From Pseudomonas canadensis (GTDB taxonomy: Bacteria; Pseudomonadota; Gammaproteobacteria; Pseudomonadales; Pseudomonadaceae), in NCBI RefSeq assembly GCF_000503215.1, contig NZ_AYTD01000016.1, forward strand, positions 186,001-250,000: a stretch of 64,000 nt of DNA. Direction: 5' to 3'. The notes under the pieces were generated by a model that saw nothing but the letters and a program-made list of their open reading frames with translations, was not told the DNA's origin and did no database searches. Shown one piece after another: positions 42,759 through 52,367 of this stretch. The stretch's first letter is position 1; each line of letters starts with the position of its first letter. Made by a program: the position numbers and the translations under genes.

Positions 42759-44104
42759 TTCAGCGCCTCGGCCAGTTTGCCGTGCAGGCCACCAAAACCG
42801 CCGTTGCTCATGACCACCACGTGGGTGCCCGGCTTGGCCTGGTGCTTGACGTGTTCAATGATGCCTTCGATGGAGTCGCAGACGATGGACGGCACAGTGC
42901 ACAGGGCAGCAATCGCCGGCAGGTCCCAACCGAGGTTGGCCGGCGCGTACCAGACCACTTGGTCGGCATCGTTGACGCTTTCCGGCAGGCCATCGCGGTG
43001 GGCACCGAGCTTCATGGAGTTGGAGCGCGGCTCGACAATCGCGATGATCGGCGCATCACCGACCCGTTTGCGCAGGCCATCCAACGTAGTAGCAATGGCA
43101 GTGGGGTGGTGGGCAAAGTCGTCATAAATGGTAATCCCATTCACATCAGCGACTTTTTCCATGCGGCGCTTTACGCTTTTGAAAGCGCTCAACGCTGCAA
43201 TGCCCATGGACGGCACCACGCCTACATGCCGCGCAGCTGCGAGGGTGACCAAGGCGTTGGCGACGTTGTGCTGGCCGGTCATGTCCCATTCGACGATGCC
43301 TTGGGCTTGGCCTTCGAACAGCACTTCAAATCTGGAACCGTCTTCGCTGAGCAGCTTGACCTGCCACTGCCCGCCCGCGCCGGTGGTTTGCACCGGGGTC
43401 CAGCAGCCCATCTCGATCACACGCTGCAGGGCAGGCTCAGTGGTCGGGTGGATCACCAAGCCTTCGCTTGGAATAGTGCGCACCAAATGGTGGAACTGAC
43501 GCTCGATGGCCGGCAGATCGGGGAAGATGTCGGCGTGATCGAATTCCAGGTTGTTCAGGATCGCCGTGCGCGGGCGGTAGTGAACGAACTTGGAGCGCTT
43601 GTCGAAGAAGGCGCTGTCGTATTCATCCGCCTCGATCACGAAGAACGGCGTATCGCCCAGGCGCGCCGACACCGAGAAGTTCTGCGGTACACCGCCGATC
43701 AGGAAGCCCGGGCTCATGCCCGCATGTTCCAGCACCCAGGCCAGCATGCTGCTGGTGGTGGTCTTGCCATGAGTGCCCGCAACCGCGAGTACCCAGCGGC
43801 CTTGCAGCACATGGTCGGCCAGCCACTGCGGGCCGGACACATAAGGCAAACCTTTATTGAGTACGTATTCGACCGCCGGGTTGCCACGCGACATAGCGTT
43901 GCCGATCACCACCAGGTCCGGGACCGGATCGAATTGCGATGGGTCGTAGCCTTGGGTCAGCTCGATGCCCTGGGCCTCGAGTTGCGTGCTCATGGGCGGA
44001 TAGACATTGGCGTCGGAGCCTGTCACGTGATTGCCCAGCTCTTTGGCCAGTACTGCCATCGAGCCCATGAACGTGCCGCAAATACCGAGAATATGAATGT
44101 GCAT
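42755..44104 (-). CDS. mpl: UDP-N-acetylmuramate:L-alanyl-gamma-D-glutamyl-meso-diaminopimelate ligase
   Basis: Mpl reattaches recycled tripeptide to UDP-MurNAc. The 449-residue product starts MHIHILGICGTFMGSMAVLAKELG and has the Mur ligase ATP site VAGTHGKTTTSSMLAWVLE, plus EADEYDSAFFDKRSKFVHY and YDDFAHHPTAIATTLDGLR. The start at 44104 is the conserved one; the frame continues upstream to 44158. Confidence 0.96.
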   Translation of the reverse strand: MHIHILGICGTFMGSMAVLAKELGNHVTGSDANVYPPMSTQLEAQGIELTQGYDPSQFDPVPDLVVIGNAMSRGNPAVEYVLNKGLPYVSGPQWLADHVLQGRWVLAVAGTHGKTTTSSMLAWVLEHAGMSPGFLIGGVPQNFSVSARLGDTPFFVIEADEYDSAFFDKRSKFVHYRPRTAILNNLEFDHADIFPDLPAIERQFHHLVRTIPSEGLVIHPTTEPALQRVIEMGCWTPVQTTGAGGQWQVKLLSEDGSRFEVLFEGQAQGIVEWDMTGQHNVANALVTLAAARHVGVVPSMGIAALSAFKSVKRRMEKVADVNGITIYDDFAHHPTAIATTLDGLRKRVGDAPIIAIVEPRSNSMKLGAHRDGLPESVNDADQVVWYAPANLGWDLPAIAALCTVPSIVCDSIEGIIEHVKHQAKPGTHVVVMSNGGFGGLHGKLAEALK

Positions 44105-44161
44105 AGTCGACCTCGTAAAACATCGAGGCAGGTTAGCGCAGGGGGGCGAAAATCGCACCCT

Positions 44162-46060
44162 TTAGCTGAGGGCGTGACGTGCGATGCCGTGCCTGCGCAG
44201 CTTTCTATACAGTGTGTTGCGGCTGACGCCCAGTTGCTCTGCCGTGTGCGTCATGTGCCAACGTTGTTGCTGTAAAGCAGTGAGCAATGCAAGGCGCTCG
44301 GCGTCTTCCAACGGCGATTCCATCGATTTGGCCTGCGTGACCGACACGGGTCGGGCCTGACGAATCTGCGCGGGCAAATCCTCCAGGCCGACACGCCCAC
44401 CCTCACACAGCGCCACCAGGGTGCGCAGTACCGTGCGCAACTGCCGGACGTTACCCGGCCAGGCAAACGCCAACAACGCCCCACGCGCCGACGGGTCGAG
44501 GGCGACCGACTCACCATTGGCCTCCTGGGCCAGCAGGAAATCCAATAGCTGGGACTTATCGCTACGCTCGCGCAAAGGCGGCAAGCCGACTTCCAGGCCA
44601 TTGAGCCGGTAATACAAATCTTCGCGGAAGCTGCCGTCCTGCACACGCTCCAGCAAATTCCGGTGGGTGGCGCTGATAATTCGTACGTTCACTGCCTGGG
44701 GCTCACCGCCGAGCGGGACCACCAGCCGATCCTCCAGCACCCTTAACAGCCGGGTTTGCAACGCCAGGGGCATGTCGCCGATTTCATCGAGGAACAGGGT
44801 GCCGCCGTCGGCTTGCTGCAACTTGCCTTGCATGCCCTCTTTGCGCGCACCGGTAAAGCTGCCACCGCGATAGCCGAACAGCTCGCTCTCGATCAGGCTT
44901 TCCGGGATGGCGGCGCAATTGAGTGCGACGAACGCCTTGTCGGCACGTTGGCTGGCCAGGTGCACCGCCTTGGCGAAGGCTTCTTTGCCGGAACCGGTTT
45001 CGCCGTTGATCAACAACGGGACATCGCGTTCGAACACCCGCAGCGCCTTGCGAAAATCTTGTTGCAGCGTCGGATCGCCCAGGCAAATGCCGGGCAACGG
45101 CGCAGGCGCAGGCTTGATGAAAGGCGCCGGTACGCTGCGCACTTGCCCGCGCAATGCGGCAAACAGTTGTCGACCATCGCGGGTGCGCAATGGCCAACTG
45201 GCCGTGGCATTGGCGCTGGCGCGGCCGAGCAATTGATCCAGGGAACAGTCGAAAAACCCCTCCACAGGCTGTCCCAGCAAACCGCCCCGCAACTGCCCAA
45301 GCAGGTTCAGGGCACTTTGGTTCACTGCGCAAATTCGCCCTTCGCCATCGAACGCCAATAGCCCTTCACTGAACAGCCCCACCGACTCGGCCTGCAGGTG
45401 AAAACGCAACAGCCAATGGTTTTCGAAATGGCGCAGGAAGTAACAACTCTCGATCATCTTCGCCGACAGGTTCACCAGCGCCATGGTGTGGAACTGGCTC
45501 TGGCGCGACACCGCCTCCCGCGCCGAGGACACATCCAACACCGCCAGCAGATCCCCATGAGGGTCGAACACCGGGCTCGCCGAGCAGGTCAGCCCGGTAT
45601 GCCGGCCACGGAAGTGTTCGTCACGATGAATGGTCAGGGATTGGCGCTCCACCAGGCAGGTGCCGATGCCATTGGTACCTTCGCAGGCCTCGCTCCAATC
45701 CGCACCCAGCCACAACCCGGCGCGCTCGAAAATCTTGCGCTCGGACGGCGCGGTGACACAGTTGAGGATCACCCCGCGCGCATCCGTAAGCAACACCGCA
45801 TGGCCGGCGCCCGAGAGCTGTTGATGCAAGCTGTTCATCTCGCTGCCGGCGATGTGCAGCACTTGCTGCAGACGCTCGCGGCTTTCCAGCAAGCGACCAT
45901 GTTCAAGCACAGTGGGTGCAATGGTTTGCGCAGGGTCGAGGTGGTAGTCCTCCAGGCAACGCAGCCAGGAGCGGGCGATGGATGGATCGCTGGACGGGTC
46001 GCGGCCATGGGCCACGGTGAGGACTTGCTGGGCATGGCGACTGAAATGATCGTTGTGCAT
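44162..46060 (-). CDS. eatR: Sigma54-dependent activator of ethanolamine catabolism (EatR/AcoR type)
   Basis: The 632-residue regulator has a GAF-like sensor (about 60-200), a linker, then an AAA+ domain: Walker A NGETGSGKEAFAKAVH, the sigma54 contact GSFTGA (a GAFTGA variant), and Walker B GGTLFLDEIGDMP. A FIS-type helix-turn-helix ends the protein (HTAEQLGVSRNTLYRKLRRHG). It is divergent from the aldehyde dehydrogenase-permease-eutBC genes, which have a sigma54 promoter, so it very probably activates them. The symbol follows the P. aeruginosa system from memory. Confidence 0.88.
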   Translation of the reverse strand: MHNDHFSRHAQQVLTVAHGRDPSSDPSIARSWLRCLEDYHLDPAQTIAPTVLEHGRLLESRERLQQVLHIAGSEMNSLHQQLSGAGHAVLLTDARGVILNCVTAPSERKIFERAGLWLGADWSEACEGTNGIGTCLVERQSLTIHRDEHFRGRHTGLTCSASPVFDPHGDLLAVLDVSSAREAVSRQSQFHTMALVNLSAKMIESCYFLRHFENHWLLRFHLQAESVGLFSEGLLAFDGEGRICAVNQSALNLLGQLRGGLLGQPVEGFFDCSLDQLLGRASANATASWPLRTRDGRQLFAALRGQVRSVPAPFIKPAPAPLPGICLGDPTLQQDFRKALRVFERDVPLLINGETGSGKEAFAKAVHLASQRADKAFVALNCAAIPESLIESELFGYRGGSFTGARKEGMQGKLQQADGGTLFLDEIGDMPLALQTRLLRVLEDRLVVPLGGEPQAVNVRIISATHRNLLERVQDGSFREDLYYRLNGLEVGLPPLRERSDKSQLLDFLLAQEANGESVALDPSARGALLAFAWPGNVRQLRTVLRTLVALCEGGRVGLEDLPAQIRQARPVSVTQAKSMESPLEDAERLALLTALQQQRWHMTHTAEQLGVSRNTLYRKLRRHGIARHALS

Positions 46061-46153
46061 TTCTTATTATTCTCCCTGCGTGAGAACTGCCAGCATCCCC
46101 CAGCCATCCAGCCAATGCAATCCCAGGGCGACCCACCGGTCACAGGCTGTACC

Positions 46154-46168
46154 GTTTGTGGCACAAAC
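46154..46168. promoter_or_regulatory. Perfect 15-bp palindrome, candidate activator site
   Basis: GTTTGTG-G-CACAAAC lies about 100 bases upstream of the sigma54 promoter and 94 bases from the regulator start. Distance and symmetry fit an enhancer site for the divergent sigma54 activator. GTCACA occurs on both sides (about 46139 and 46170). Confidence 0.6.
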
Positions 46169-46251
46169 TGTCACATCGCCTGTATCGCGCCTGCCACAGC
46201 AACGCCTTGCTACAAAGCCTAACCCGTTGATTTACCTGGCGGGCGAAGCGG

Positions 46252-46267
46252 TGGCCCAACCTTTGCT
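46252..46267 (+). promoter_or_regulatory. Sigma54 -24/-12 promoter of the ethanolamine operon
   Basis: TGGCCC-AACCT-TTGCT matches the sigma54 consensus (TGGCAC-N5-TTGCW) with the invariant GG and GC at the required spacing. It lies 65 bases before the aldehyde dehydrogenase ATG. Confidence 0.82.
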
Positions 46268-46331
46268 CTACGCTTTGTAAGCGCAGCAGCGCTGCACTCC
46301 GAATAAACATAAAAGCCAGGAGATACCCACC

Positions 46332-47852
46332 ATGCGTTACGCACACCCCGGTACTGAAGGCGCCATCGTTTCGTTCAAGGCCAAGTACGGCAACTACATC
46401 GGTGGCGAGTTCGTTGCGCCGGTCGACGGCAACTATTTCACCAACACCTCGCCGGTCAATGGCAAGGCAATCGCCGAATTCCCGCGCTCCACCGCCAAAG
46501 ACATCGACAAGGCCCTGGATGCCGCTCATGCCGCCGCCGACGCCTGGGGCAAGACCTCGGCCCAGGACCGCGCGCTGGTCCTGCTGAAAATCGCCGACCG
46601 CATCGAACAGAACCTCGAACTGCTGGCCATCACCGAAACCTGGGACAACGGCAAGGCCGTGCGTGAAACCCTCAACGCCGACATCCCACTGGCCGCCGAC
46701 CACTTCCGCTACTTCGCCGGCTGCATCCGCGCCCAGGAAGGCACCAGCGCCGAAATCAACGAACACACCGCGTCCTACCACTTCCATGAACCGCTGGGCG
46801 TGGTCGGCCAGATCATCCCGTGGAACTTCCCGATCCTGATGGCCGCGTGGAAACTCGCGCCGGCCCTGGCCGCCGGTAACTGCGTGGTGCTCAAGCCCGC
46901 CGAGCAAACCCCGCTGGGCATCACCGTGCTGCTGGAGGTGATCGGAGACCTGTTGCCACCTGGCGTGTTGAACGTGGTTCAAGGCTTCGGCAAAGAAGCC
47001 GGCGAAGCCCTCGCCACCAGCAAGCGCATTGCCAAGATTGCCTTCACCGGCTCGACGCCCGTCGGCTCGCACATCATGCATGCGGCGGCCGAGAACATCA
47101 TTCCGTCCACCGTGGAACTGGGCGGCAAGTCGCCGAACATCTTCTTCGCCGACATCATGAAAGCCGAGCCATCCTTTATCGAGAAAGCCGCTGAAGGCTT
47201 GGTGCTGGCGTTCTTCAACCAGGGTGAAGTGTGCACCTGCCCTTCCCGTGCGCTGGTGGAAGAGTCGATCTACGACGACTTCATGAAAGTCGTGATGAAG
47301 AAAATCGAGTCGATCAAACGCGGCGACCCGCTGGACACCGACACCATGGTCGGCGCCCAGGCGTCCGAGCAGCAGTTCGACAAGATCCTGTCCTACCTGG
47401 AAATCGCCAAAGGCGAAGGCGCGCAACTGCTGACCGGCGGCAAGGTCGAGAAGCTCACCGGCGACATGGCCGGCGGCTATTACATCCAGCCGACCCTGCT
47501 CAAGGGCACCAACGAAATGCGCGTATTCCAGGAAGAAATCTTCGGCCCGGTGGTGAGCATCACCACCTTCAAGGACGAAGCCGAAGCCCTGGCAATTGCC
47601 AACGACACCGAGTTCGGCCTGGGCGCCGGCGTGTGGACCCGCGACATCAACCGCGCCTACCGCATGGGCCGCGCGATCAAGGCGGGCCGCGTGTGGACCA
47701 ACTGCTATCACCTGTACCCGGCGCATGCCGCGTTTGGTGGTTACAAGAAGTCCGGCGTGGGCCGTGAGACGCACAAGATGATGTTGGATCACTATCAGCA
47801 GACCAAGAACTTGCTGGTGAGTTACGACATTAATCCACTCGGTTTCTTCTGA
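46332..47852 (+). CDS. Aldehyde dehydrogenase of ethanolamine catabolism (ExaC/EatA-like)
   Basis: The 506-residue NAD-dependent enzyme has QIIPWNFPILMAAWKLAPALAAGN, FTGSTPVGSHIMHAAA, the general base Glu in VELGGKSPNIFF and the nucleophile Cys in FFNQGEVCTCPSR. With EutBC releasing acetaldehyde from ethanolamine, it would oxidise acetaldehyde to acetate. The ATG follows AGGAG. It is the first gene after the sigma54 promoter; a 12-bp hairpin separates it from the permease. Confidence 0.93.
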   Translation: MRYAHPGTEGAIVSFKAKYGNYIGGEFVAPVDGNYFTNTSPVNGKAIAEFPRSTAKDIDKALDAAHAAADAWGKTSAQDRALVLLKIADRIEQNLELLAITETWDNGKAVRETLNADIPLAADHFRYFAGCIRAQEGTSAEINEHTASYHFHEPLGVVGQIIPWNFPILMAAWKLAPALAAGNCVVLKPAEQTPLGITVLLEVIGDLLPPGVLNVVQGFGKEAGEALATSKRIAKIAFTGSTPVGSHIMHAAAENIIPSTVELGGKSPNIFFADIMKAEPSFIEKAAEGLVLAFFNQGEVCTCPSRALVEESIYDDFMKVVMKKIESIKRGDPLDTDTMVGAQASEQQFDKILSYLEIAKGEGAQLLTGGKVEKLTGDMAGGYYIQPTLLKGTNEMRVFQEEIFGPVVSITTFKDEAEALAIANDTEFGLGAGVWTRDINRAYRMGRAIKAGRVWTNCYHLYPAHAAFGGYKKSGVGRETHKMMLDHYQQTKNLLVSYDINPLGFF

Positions 47853-47858
47853 CCCTCT

Positions 47859-47886
47859 CGTGGGCACCGGTCTACCGGTGCCCACG
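47859..47886 (+). other. Perfect GC hairpin between aldehyde dehydrogenase and permease genes
   Basis: CGTGGGCACCGG-TCTA-CCGGTGCCCACG is a 12-bp perfect stem with a tetraloop, seven bases after the stop. No T-run follows, so it may protect or process the mRNA, or partly terminate. Confidence 0.65.
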
Positions 47887-47931
47887 CCTGTTCGCGCTCA
47901 ACCAAAACAATAAGAACGGACGGTACTTCTC

Positions 47932-49365
47932 ATGCCTAGCGAACCTACTGGATCCTCCGTCGACTTCGAAAAAGTCGACTCTCAATACTTCCAACAACGC
48001 GAACTGAAAAAAGGCGCCGCCGGCTGGGTGTTGCTGGTCGGCCTCGGCGTTGCCTACGTGATCTCCGGCGACTACGCCGGCTGGAACTTCGGCCTGGCCC
48101 AAGGCGGCTGGGGCGGGATGTTCCTCGCCACATTGCTGATGGCCACCATGTACCTGTGCATGTGTTTTTCCCTGGCCGAACTGTCTTCCATGATTCCTAC
48201 CGCTGGCGGCGGCTACGGTTTTGCCCGCAGCGCATTCGGGCCGTGGGGCGGGTTTCTCACGGGCACTGCGATCCTGATCGAATACGCCATCGCCCCCGCT
48301 GCCATCGCGGTGTTTATCGGCGCGTATTGCGAGTCGCTGTTCGGTATCGGCGGCTGGATGATTTACCTGGCGTTCTACATCATCTTTATCGGCATCCACA
48401 TTTTTGGCGTGGGCGAAGCCCTGAAGTTGATGTTTGTGATCACCGCCGTGGCCGCAATTGCATTGGGTGTGTTCCTGGTCGCGATGGTGCCGCACTTCAA
48501 TGTCGCCAACCTGTTGGACATTCCGGTGACCGAGGCCAAGGGCGCCAGCACTTTCCTGCCGTTTGGCTATGTAGGTGTGTGGGCCGCAATTCCCTATGCC
48601 ATCTGGTTCTTCCTCGCGGTAGAGGGTGTGCCCCTGGCCGCCGAAGAAACCAAGAACCCAAAACGCGACCTGCCTCGCGGCCTGATCGGCGCCATTGTGG
48701 TGCTGACCAGTTTTGCCCTGCTTATCCTCGTGATTGCACCGGGCGGCGCGGGTACTTACGCGCTGATCAAATCCGGCAACCCGCTGGTTGAAGCACTGGC
48801 ATTGTCTTACGGCGGCTCGACCTGGATGGGCAGTTTCGTCAACCTGGTCGGCCTGGCGGGCCTGATCGCGAGCTTTTTCTCGATCATCTACGCCTATTCG
48901 CGGCAGATCTTCGCACTGTCCCGCGCCGGCTACCTGCCGCGCAAACTGTCCCAGACCAATAAAAGCAAGGCGCCGGTACTGGCCTTGGTGATCCCCGGCA
49001 TCATCGGCTTTGGCTTGTCGCTGACCGGCCAGGGTGACCTGCTGATTCTGGTGGCGGTGTTTGGCGCAACCATTTCCTACGTGCTGATGATGGCCGCGCA
49101 CATCACCCTGCGCATCCGTCGCCCCAAAATGGACCGTCCGTACCGCACACCGGGCGGCATCTTTACCTCCGGCGTTGCGCTGGTGCTGGCCTGCGTGGCC
49201 GTGGTAGCGGGCTTTCTGGTGGATCCACGGGTGGTGATTGGCGCCGCGATCATCTATGGAGTATTAATTGCTTACTTTGCTTTCTACAGCCGGCATCACT
49301 TGGTAGCAGGCACGCCTGAAGAAGAATTCGCGGCGATCCAGGCCGCAGAGGCCGCCTTGCACTAA
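47932..49365 (+). CDS. eat: Ethanolamine permease (APC family)
   Basis: The 477-residue protein has twelve predicted membrane segments and the APC signatures GWVLLVGLGVAYVISGDYAGWNFGLAQGGWGG and FFLAVEGVPLAAEETKNPKRDLPRGL. Position between aldehyde dehydrogenase and eutB identifies it as the ethanolamine importer. It replaces the EutH type found in enterobacteria; no microcompartment genes are present. Confidence 0.92.
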   Translation: MPSEPTGSSVDFEKVDSQYFQQRELKKGAAGWVLLVGLGVAYVISGDYAGWNFGLAQGGWGGMFLATLLMATMYLCMCFSLAELSSMIPTAGGGYGFARSAFGPWGGFLTGTAILIEYAIAPAAIAVFIGAYCESLFGIGGWMIYLAFYIIFIGIHIFGVGEALKLMFVITAVAAIALGVFLVAMVPHFNVANLLDIPVTEAKGASTFLPFGYVGVWAAIPYAIWFFLAVEGVPLAAEETKNPKRDLPRGLIGAIVVLTSFALLILVIAPGGAGTYALIKSGNPLVEALALSYGGSTWMGSFVNLVGLAGLIASFFSIIYAYSRQIFALSRAGYLPRKLSQTNKSKAPVLALVIPGIIGFGLSLTGQGDLLILVAVFGATISYVLMMAAHITLRIRRPKMDRPYRTPGGIFTSGVALVLACVAVVAGFLVDPRVVIGAAIIYGVLIAYFAFYSRHHLVAGTPEEEFAAIQAAEAALH

Positions 49366-49378
49366 CTGCCGTAAACCT

Positions 49379-49402
49379 CGACGCGGGCAGCCGCCCGCGT
49401 CG
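49379..49402 (+). other. Perfect GC hairpin between permease and eutB
   Basis: CGACGCGGGC-AGCC-GCCCGCGTCG is a 10-bp perfect stem with a tetraloop, directly before the eutB ribosome site AAGGAG. It parallels the hairpin after the aldehyde dehydrogenase gene. Confidence 0.65.
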
Positions 49403-49417
49403 TCAAGGAGACACTGT

Positions 49418-50812
49418 ATGGCAAGCTTTTCCCACGCGGTCGGTGCACAAACCTACCGTTTTGACAGCCTCAAGGATGTGATGGCCAAGGCCAGCCCCGC
49501 GCGTTCCGGGGACTTTCTGGCCGGCGTCGCCGCACAGAACGACGGTGAACGGGTGGCGGCGCAGATGGCGCTGGCAAATATCCCGCTGAAGCACTTCCTG
49601 CAAGAAGTGCTGATCCCCTACGAAAGCGACGAAGTCACCCGCCTGATCATCGACACCCACGATAAACAAGCGTTTGCCGCGGTCAGCCACTTGACCGTGG
49701 GCGGTCTGCGCGACTGGTTGCTCAGCGATGCGGCCGACGAACATTCCTTACGCGCCTTGGCGCCAGGTCTGACACCAGAGATGGCCGCCGCCGTGTCCAA
49801 GATCATGCGCGTACAGGACCTGGTGCTTGTGGCGCAGAAGATCCGCGTGGTCACGCAATTTCGCGGCACTATGGGCCTGCGCGGGCGTTTATCCACACGC
49901 CTGCAACCGAACCATCCTACAGACGAACCGGCGGGCATCGCCGCGAGCATTCTGGACGGCCTGCTTTACGGCAACGGTGACGCCATGATCGGCATCAACC
50001 CGGCCACCGACAGCATCGCCTCGATCTGCGCCATGCTGGAGATGCTCGACGCGATCATTCAGCGCTATGAGATTCCGACCCAGGCTTGCGTACTCACCCA
50101 CGTCACCACCTCCATCGAGGCCATCAACCGTGGCGTGCCGCTGGATCTGGTATTCCAGTCGATCGCCGGCACCGAGGCGGCCAACGCCAGTTTCGGCATC
50201 AGCCTGAGCGTGTTGCAGGAAGGCTACGAGGCGGGTTTAAGCCTCAATCGCGGCACGTTGGGCCAGAACTTGATGTATTTCGAGACCGGCCAGGGCAGCG
50301 CCTTGTCGGCCAATGCGCACTTTGGCGTCGACCAACAAACCTGCGAGACCCGCGCCTACGCGGTAGCCCGACATTTCAAACCGTTTCTGGTGAATACCGT
50401 CGTAGGATTTATCGGTCCGGAGTACCTCTACAATGGCAAGCAGATCATCCGCGCCGGCCTCGAAGACCACTTCTGCGGCAAGCTGCTCGGCGTGCCCATG
50501 GGTTGCGACATCTGCTACACCAACCACGCCGAAGCCGACCAGGACGACATGGACACCCTGCTGACCCTACTGGGCGTGGCCGGGATCAACTTCATCATGG
50601 GCATCCCCGGCTCCGACGACATCATGCTCAACTACCAGACCACTTCGTTCCACGACGCGCTCTACGCCCGGCAAACATTGGGTTTAAAACCGGCGCCGGA
50701 GTTTGAACAGTGGCTGGCAAAAATGGGTATTTTCACGCAAGCCGACGGCAAGGTGCACTTCGGCAACAGCCTGCCACCGGCCTTTCGCCAAGCTTTGGCG
50801 CAACTGGGATGA
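49418..50812 (+). CDS. eutB: Ethanolamine ammonia-lyase large subunit
   Basis: EutB is the catalytic barrel of the adenosylcobalamin-dependent lyase, which gives acetaldehyde and ammonia. The 464-residue product has FRGTMGLRGRLSTRLQPNHPTD, GLLYGNGDAMIGINPATDS, LTHVTTSIEAINRG and GVPMGCDICYTNHAEADQDDM, all typical. It starts after AAGGAG and precedes eutC on the same strand. Confidence 0.98.
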   Translation: MASFSHAVGAQTYRFDSLKDVMAKASPARSGDFLAGVAAQNDGERVAAQMALANIPLKHFLQEVLIPYESDEVTRLIIDTHDKQAFAAVSHLTVGGLRDWLLSDAADEHSLRALAPGLTPEMAAAVSKIMRVQDLVLVAQKIRVVTQFRGTMGLRGRLSTRLQPNHPTDEPAGIAASILDGLLYGNGDAMIGINPATDSIASICAMLEMLDAIIQRYEIPTQACVLTHVTTSIEAINRGVPLDLVFQSIAGTEAANASFGISLSVLQEGYEAGLSLNRGTLGQNLMYFETGQGSALSANAHFGVDQQTCETRAYAVARHFKPFLVNTVVGFIGPEYLYNGKQIIRAGLEDHFCGKLLGVPMGCDICYTNHAEADQDDMDTLLTLLGVAGINFIMGIPGSDDIMLNYQTTSFHDALYARQTLGLKPAPEFEQWLAKMGIFTQADGKVHFGNSLPPAFRQALAQLG

Positions 50813-50823
50813 AGGAGCCGCCC

Positions 50824-51642
50824 GTGCAACTCGACCTGCCTGACAACCCCTGGCTGGAACTGCGCCGCCTGACCCCGGCGCGCATTGCCCTGGGCCGCAC
50901 CGGCACCAGCATTCCTACCAATGCGCAGCTGGATTTTCAGTTTGCCCACGCCCAGGCGCGGGACGCGGTGCATTTACCTTTTGACCATGCGGGCCTCAGC
51001 AGCCAGCTGGCCGAGCGCGGGCGTGAATCGCTGTTGCTGCACAGTGCCGCTGCCGACCGACACAGCTACCTGCAACGCCCGGACTTGGGTCGGCGCCTGA
51101 GTGATGAATCCGCCCAAGCGCTGCGCGACCATGCGTCAGCCAACCCCGGCGGCGTGGATTTAGCCGTGGTGGTGGCCGATGGTTTATCCGCCCTGGCCGT
51201 GCATAAACATACCCTGCCCTTTCTGACACGCATGGAAGAACAAACCCACGGGGAAGGTTGGTCCTTGTCGCCGGTCATCCTGGTGGAACAAGGCCGCGTG
51301 GCGGTGGCCGATGAAATCGGGCAATTGCTTGGTGCCAAGATGGTGGTGATCCTGATCGGCGAACGGCCGGGGCTCAGTTCACCGGACAGCCTGGGGCTGT
51401 ACTTCACCTACAACCCCAAGGTCGGCCTCACCGACGCCTATCGCAATTGCATCTCCAATGTGCGCCTGGAAGGCCTGAGCTATGGCATGGCCGCCCACCG
51501 TTTGCTGTACTTGATGCGAGAGGCGTGTCGTCGCCAGCTGTCGGGGGTCAATCTCAAGGACGAAGCGCAGGTCCAGACCATTGAATCGGATGATCCGGAC
51601 CTGATGAAAGGCAATTTCCTGCTCAGTTCACCGGATGACTGA
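50824..51642 (+). CDS. eutC: Ethanolamine ammonia-lyase small subunit
   Basis: EutC binds the cobalamin with EutB. The 272-residue product has LTPARIALGRTGTSIPTNAQLDFQFAHAQARDAVH, VVVADGLSALAVHKHTLPFL and YFTYNPKVGLTDAYRNCISNVR. The start is taken as GTG 50824 because AAGGAG lies six bases before it; an in-frame ATG at 50809, overlapping the eutB stop, lacks a ribosome site. Confidence 0.95.
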   Translation: MQLDLPDNPWLELRRLTPARIALGRTGTSIPTNAQLDFQFAHAQARDAVHLPFDHAGLSSQLAERGRESLLLHSAAADRHSYLQRPDLGRRLSDESAQALRDHASANPGGVDLAVVVADGLSALAVHKHTLPFLTRMEEQTHGEGWSLSPVILVEQGRVAVADEIGQLLGAKMVVILIGERPGLSSPDSLGLYFTYNPKVGLTDAYRNCISNVRLEGLSYGMAAHRLLYLMREACRRQLSGVNLKDEAQVQTIESDDPDLMKGNFLLSSPDD

Positions 51643-51734
51643 TCGCGGCACGATTGCGCTTTTTCGCGCCATTAGGCAGCATCGAGTCACGGCCGCTTGT
51701 GTGGTCATACCCCATTTGGAAGTTGAGGCCTGGC

Positions 51735-52193
51735 ATGCGGATTACTCAAGCGACCCTGGAACACCTGGACCTGTTGACCCCGCTGTTCGTCAAATACCGT
51801 GAGTTCTACGGGGCCTTGCCCTTCCCGGATTCGTCACGGGCCTTTCTGGAGAAGCGCCTGCGCCGCAAGGAATCGGTGATTTACCTGGCTCTGGCGGATG
51901 ATGACGACAAAAAACTGCTGGGCTTTTGCCAGCTGTACCCGAGCTTTTCGTCGTTGTCGCTCAAGCGGGTGTGGATCCTCAATGACATCTATGTGGCTGA
52001 AGACGCACGCCGGCAACTGGTGGCGGATAACCTGATGCGCACGGCGAAAAAAATGGCCAAGGAGACCCACGCGGTACGGTTGCGGGTATCGACCAGCAGC
52101 GACAATGAAGTGGCGCAGAAGACCTATGAGTCGATTGGGTTTCGCGAAGATACGGAGTTCAAGAACTACGTATTGCCGATCAGCGAAGACTGA
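51735..52193 (+). CDS. GNAT family N-acetyltransferase
   Basis: The 152-residue product starts MRITQATLEHLDLLTPLFVKYREFYG and has the acetyl-CoA region VWILNDIYVAEDARRQLVADNLMRTAKKMAKE and the C-terminal QKTYESIGFREDTEFKNYVLPI. Substrate is unknown. The ATG at 51735 follows TGAGG. It is downstream of eutC, but is a general neighbour in pseudomonads and may not be part of ethanolamine use. Confidence 0.88.
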   Translation: MRITQATLEHLDLLTPLFVKYREFYGALPFPDSSRAFLEKRLRRKESVIYLALADDDDKKLLGFCQLYPSFSSLSLKRVWILNDIYVAEDARRQLVADNLMRTAKKMAKETHAVRLRVSTSSDNEVAQKTYESIGFREDTEFKNYVLPISED

Positions 52194-52207
52194 ACACCCC
52201 CATCACC

Positions 52208-52294
52208 TGCAGGAGCCGGCTTGCCGGCGATAGCATCACCTCGGTCTCACTGCTACACCGAGGCGCCTGCATCGCTGGCAAGCCAGCGCCTACA
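52208..52294. repeat. REP doublet (REPIN)
   Basis: TGCAGGAGCCGGCTTGCCGGCGATAG is inverted as CATCGCTGGCAAGCCAGCGCCTACA. Both arms carry small substitutions, so this copy is slightly decayed. Confidence 0.85.
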
Positions 52295-52367
52295 GGTGAG
52301 CAGCGACCGCCGCGGCATTGCGACATCCCCCGCTACAAAACCAACACGCTTTTCACCGCTCAATCCG

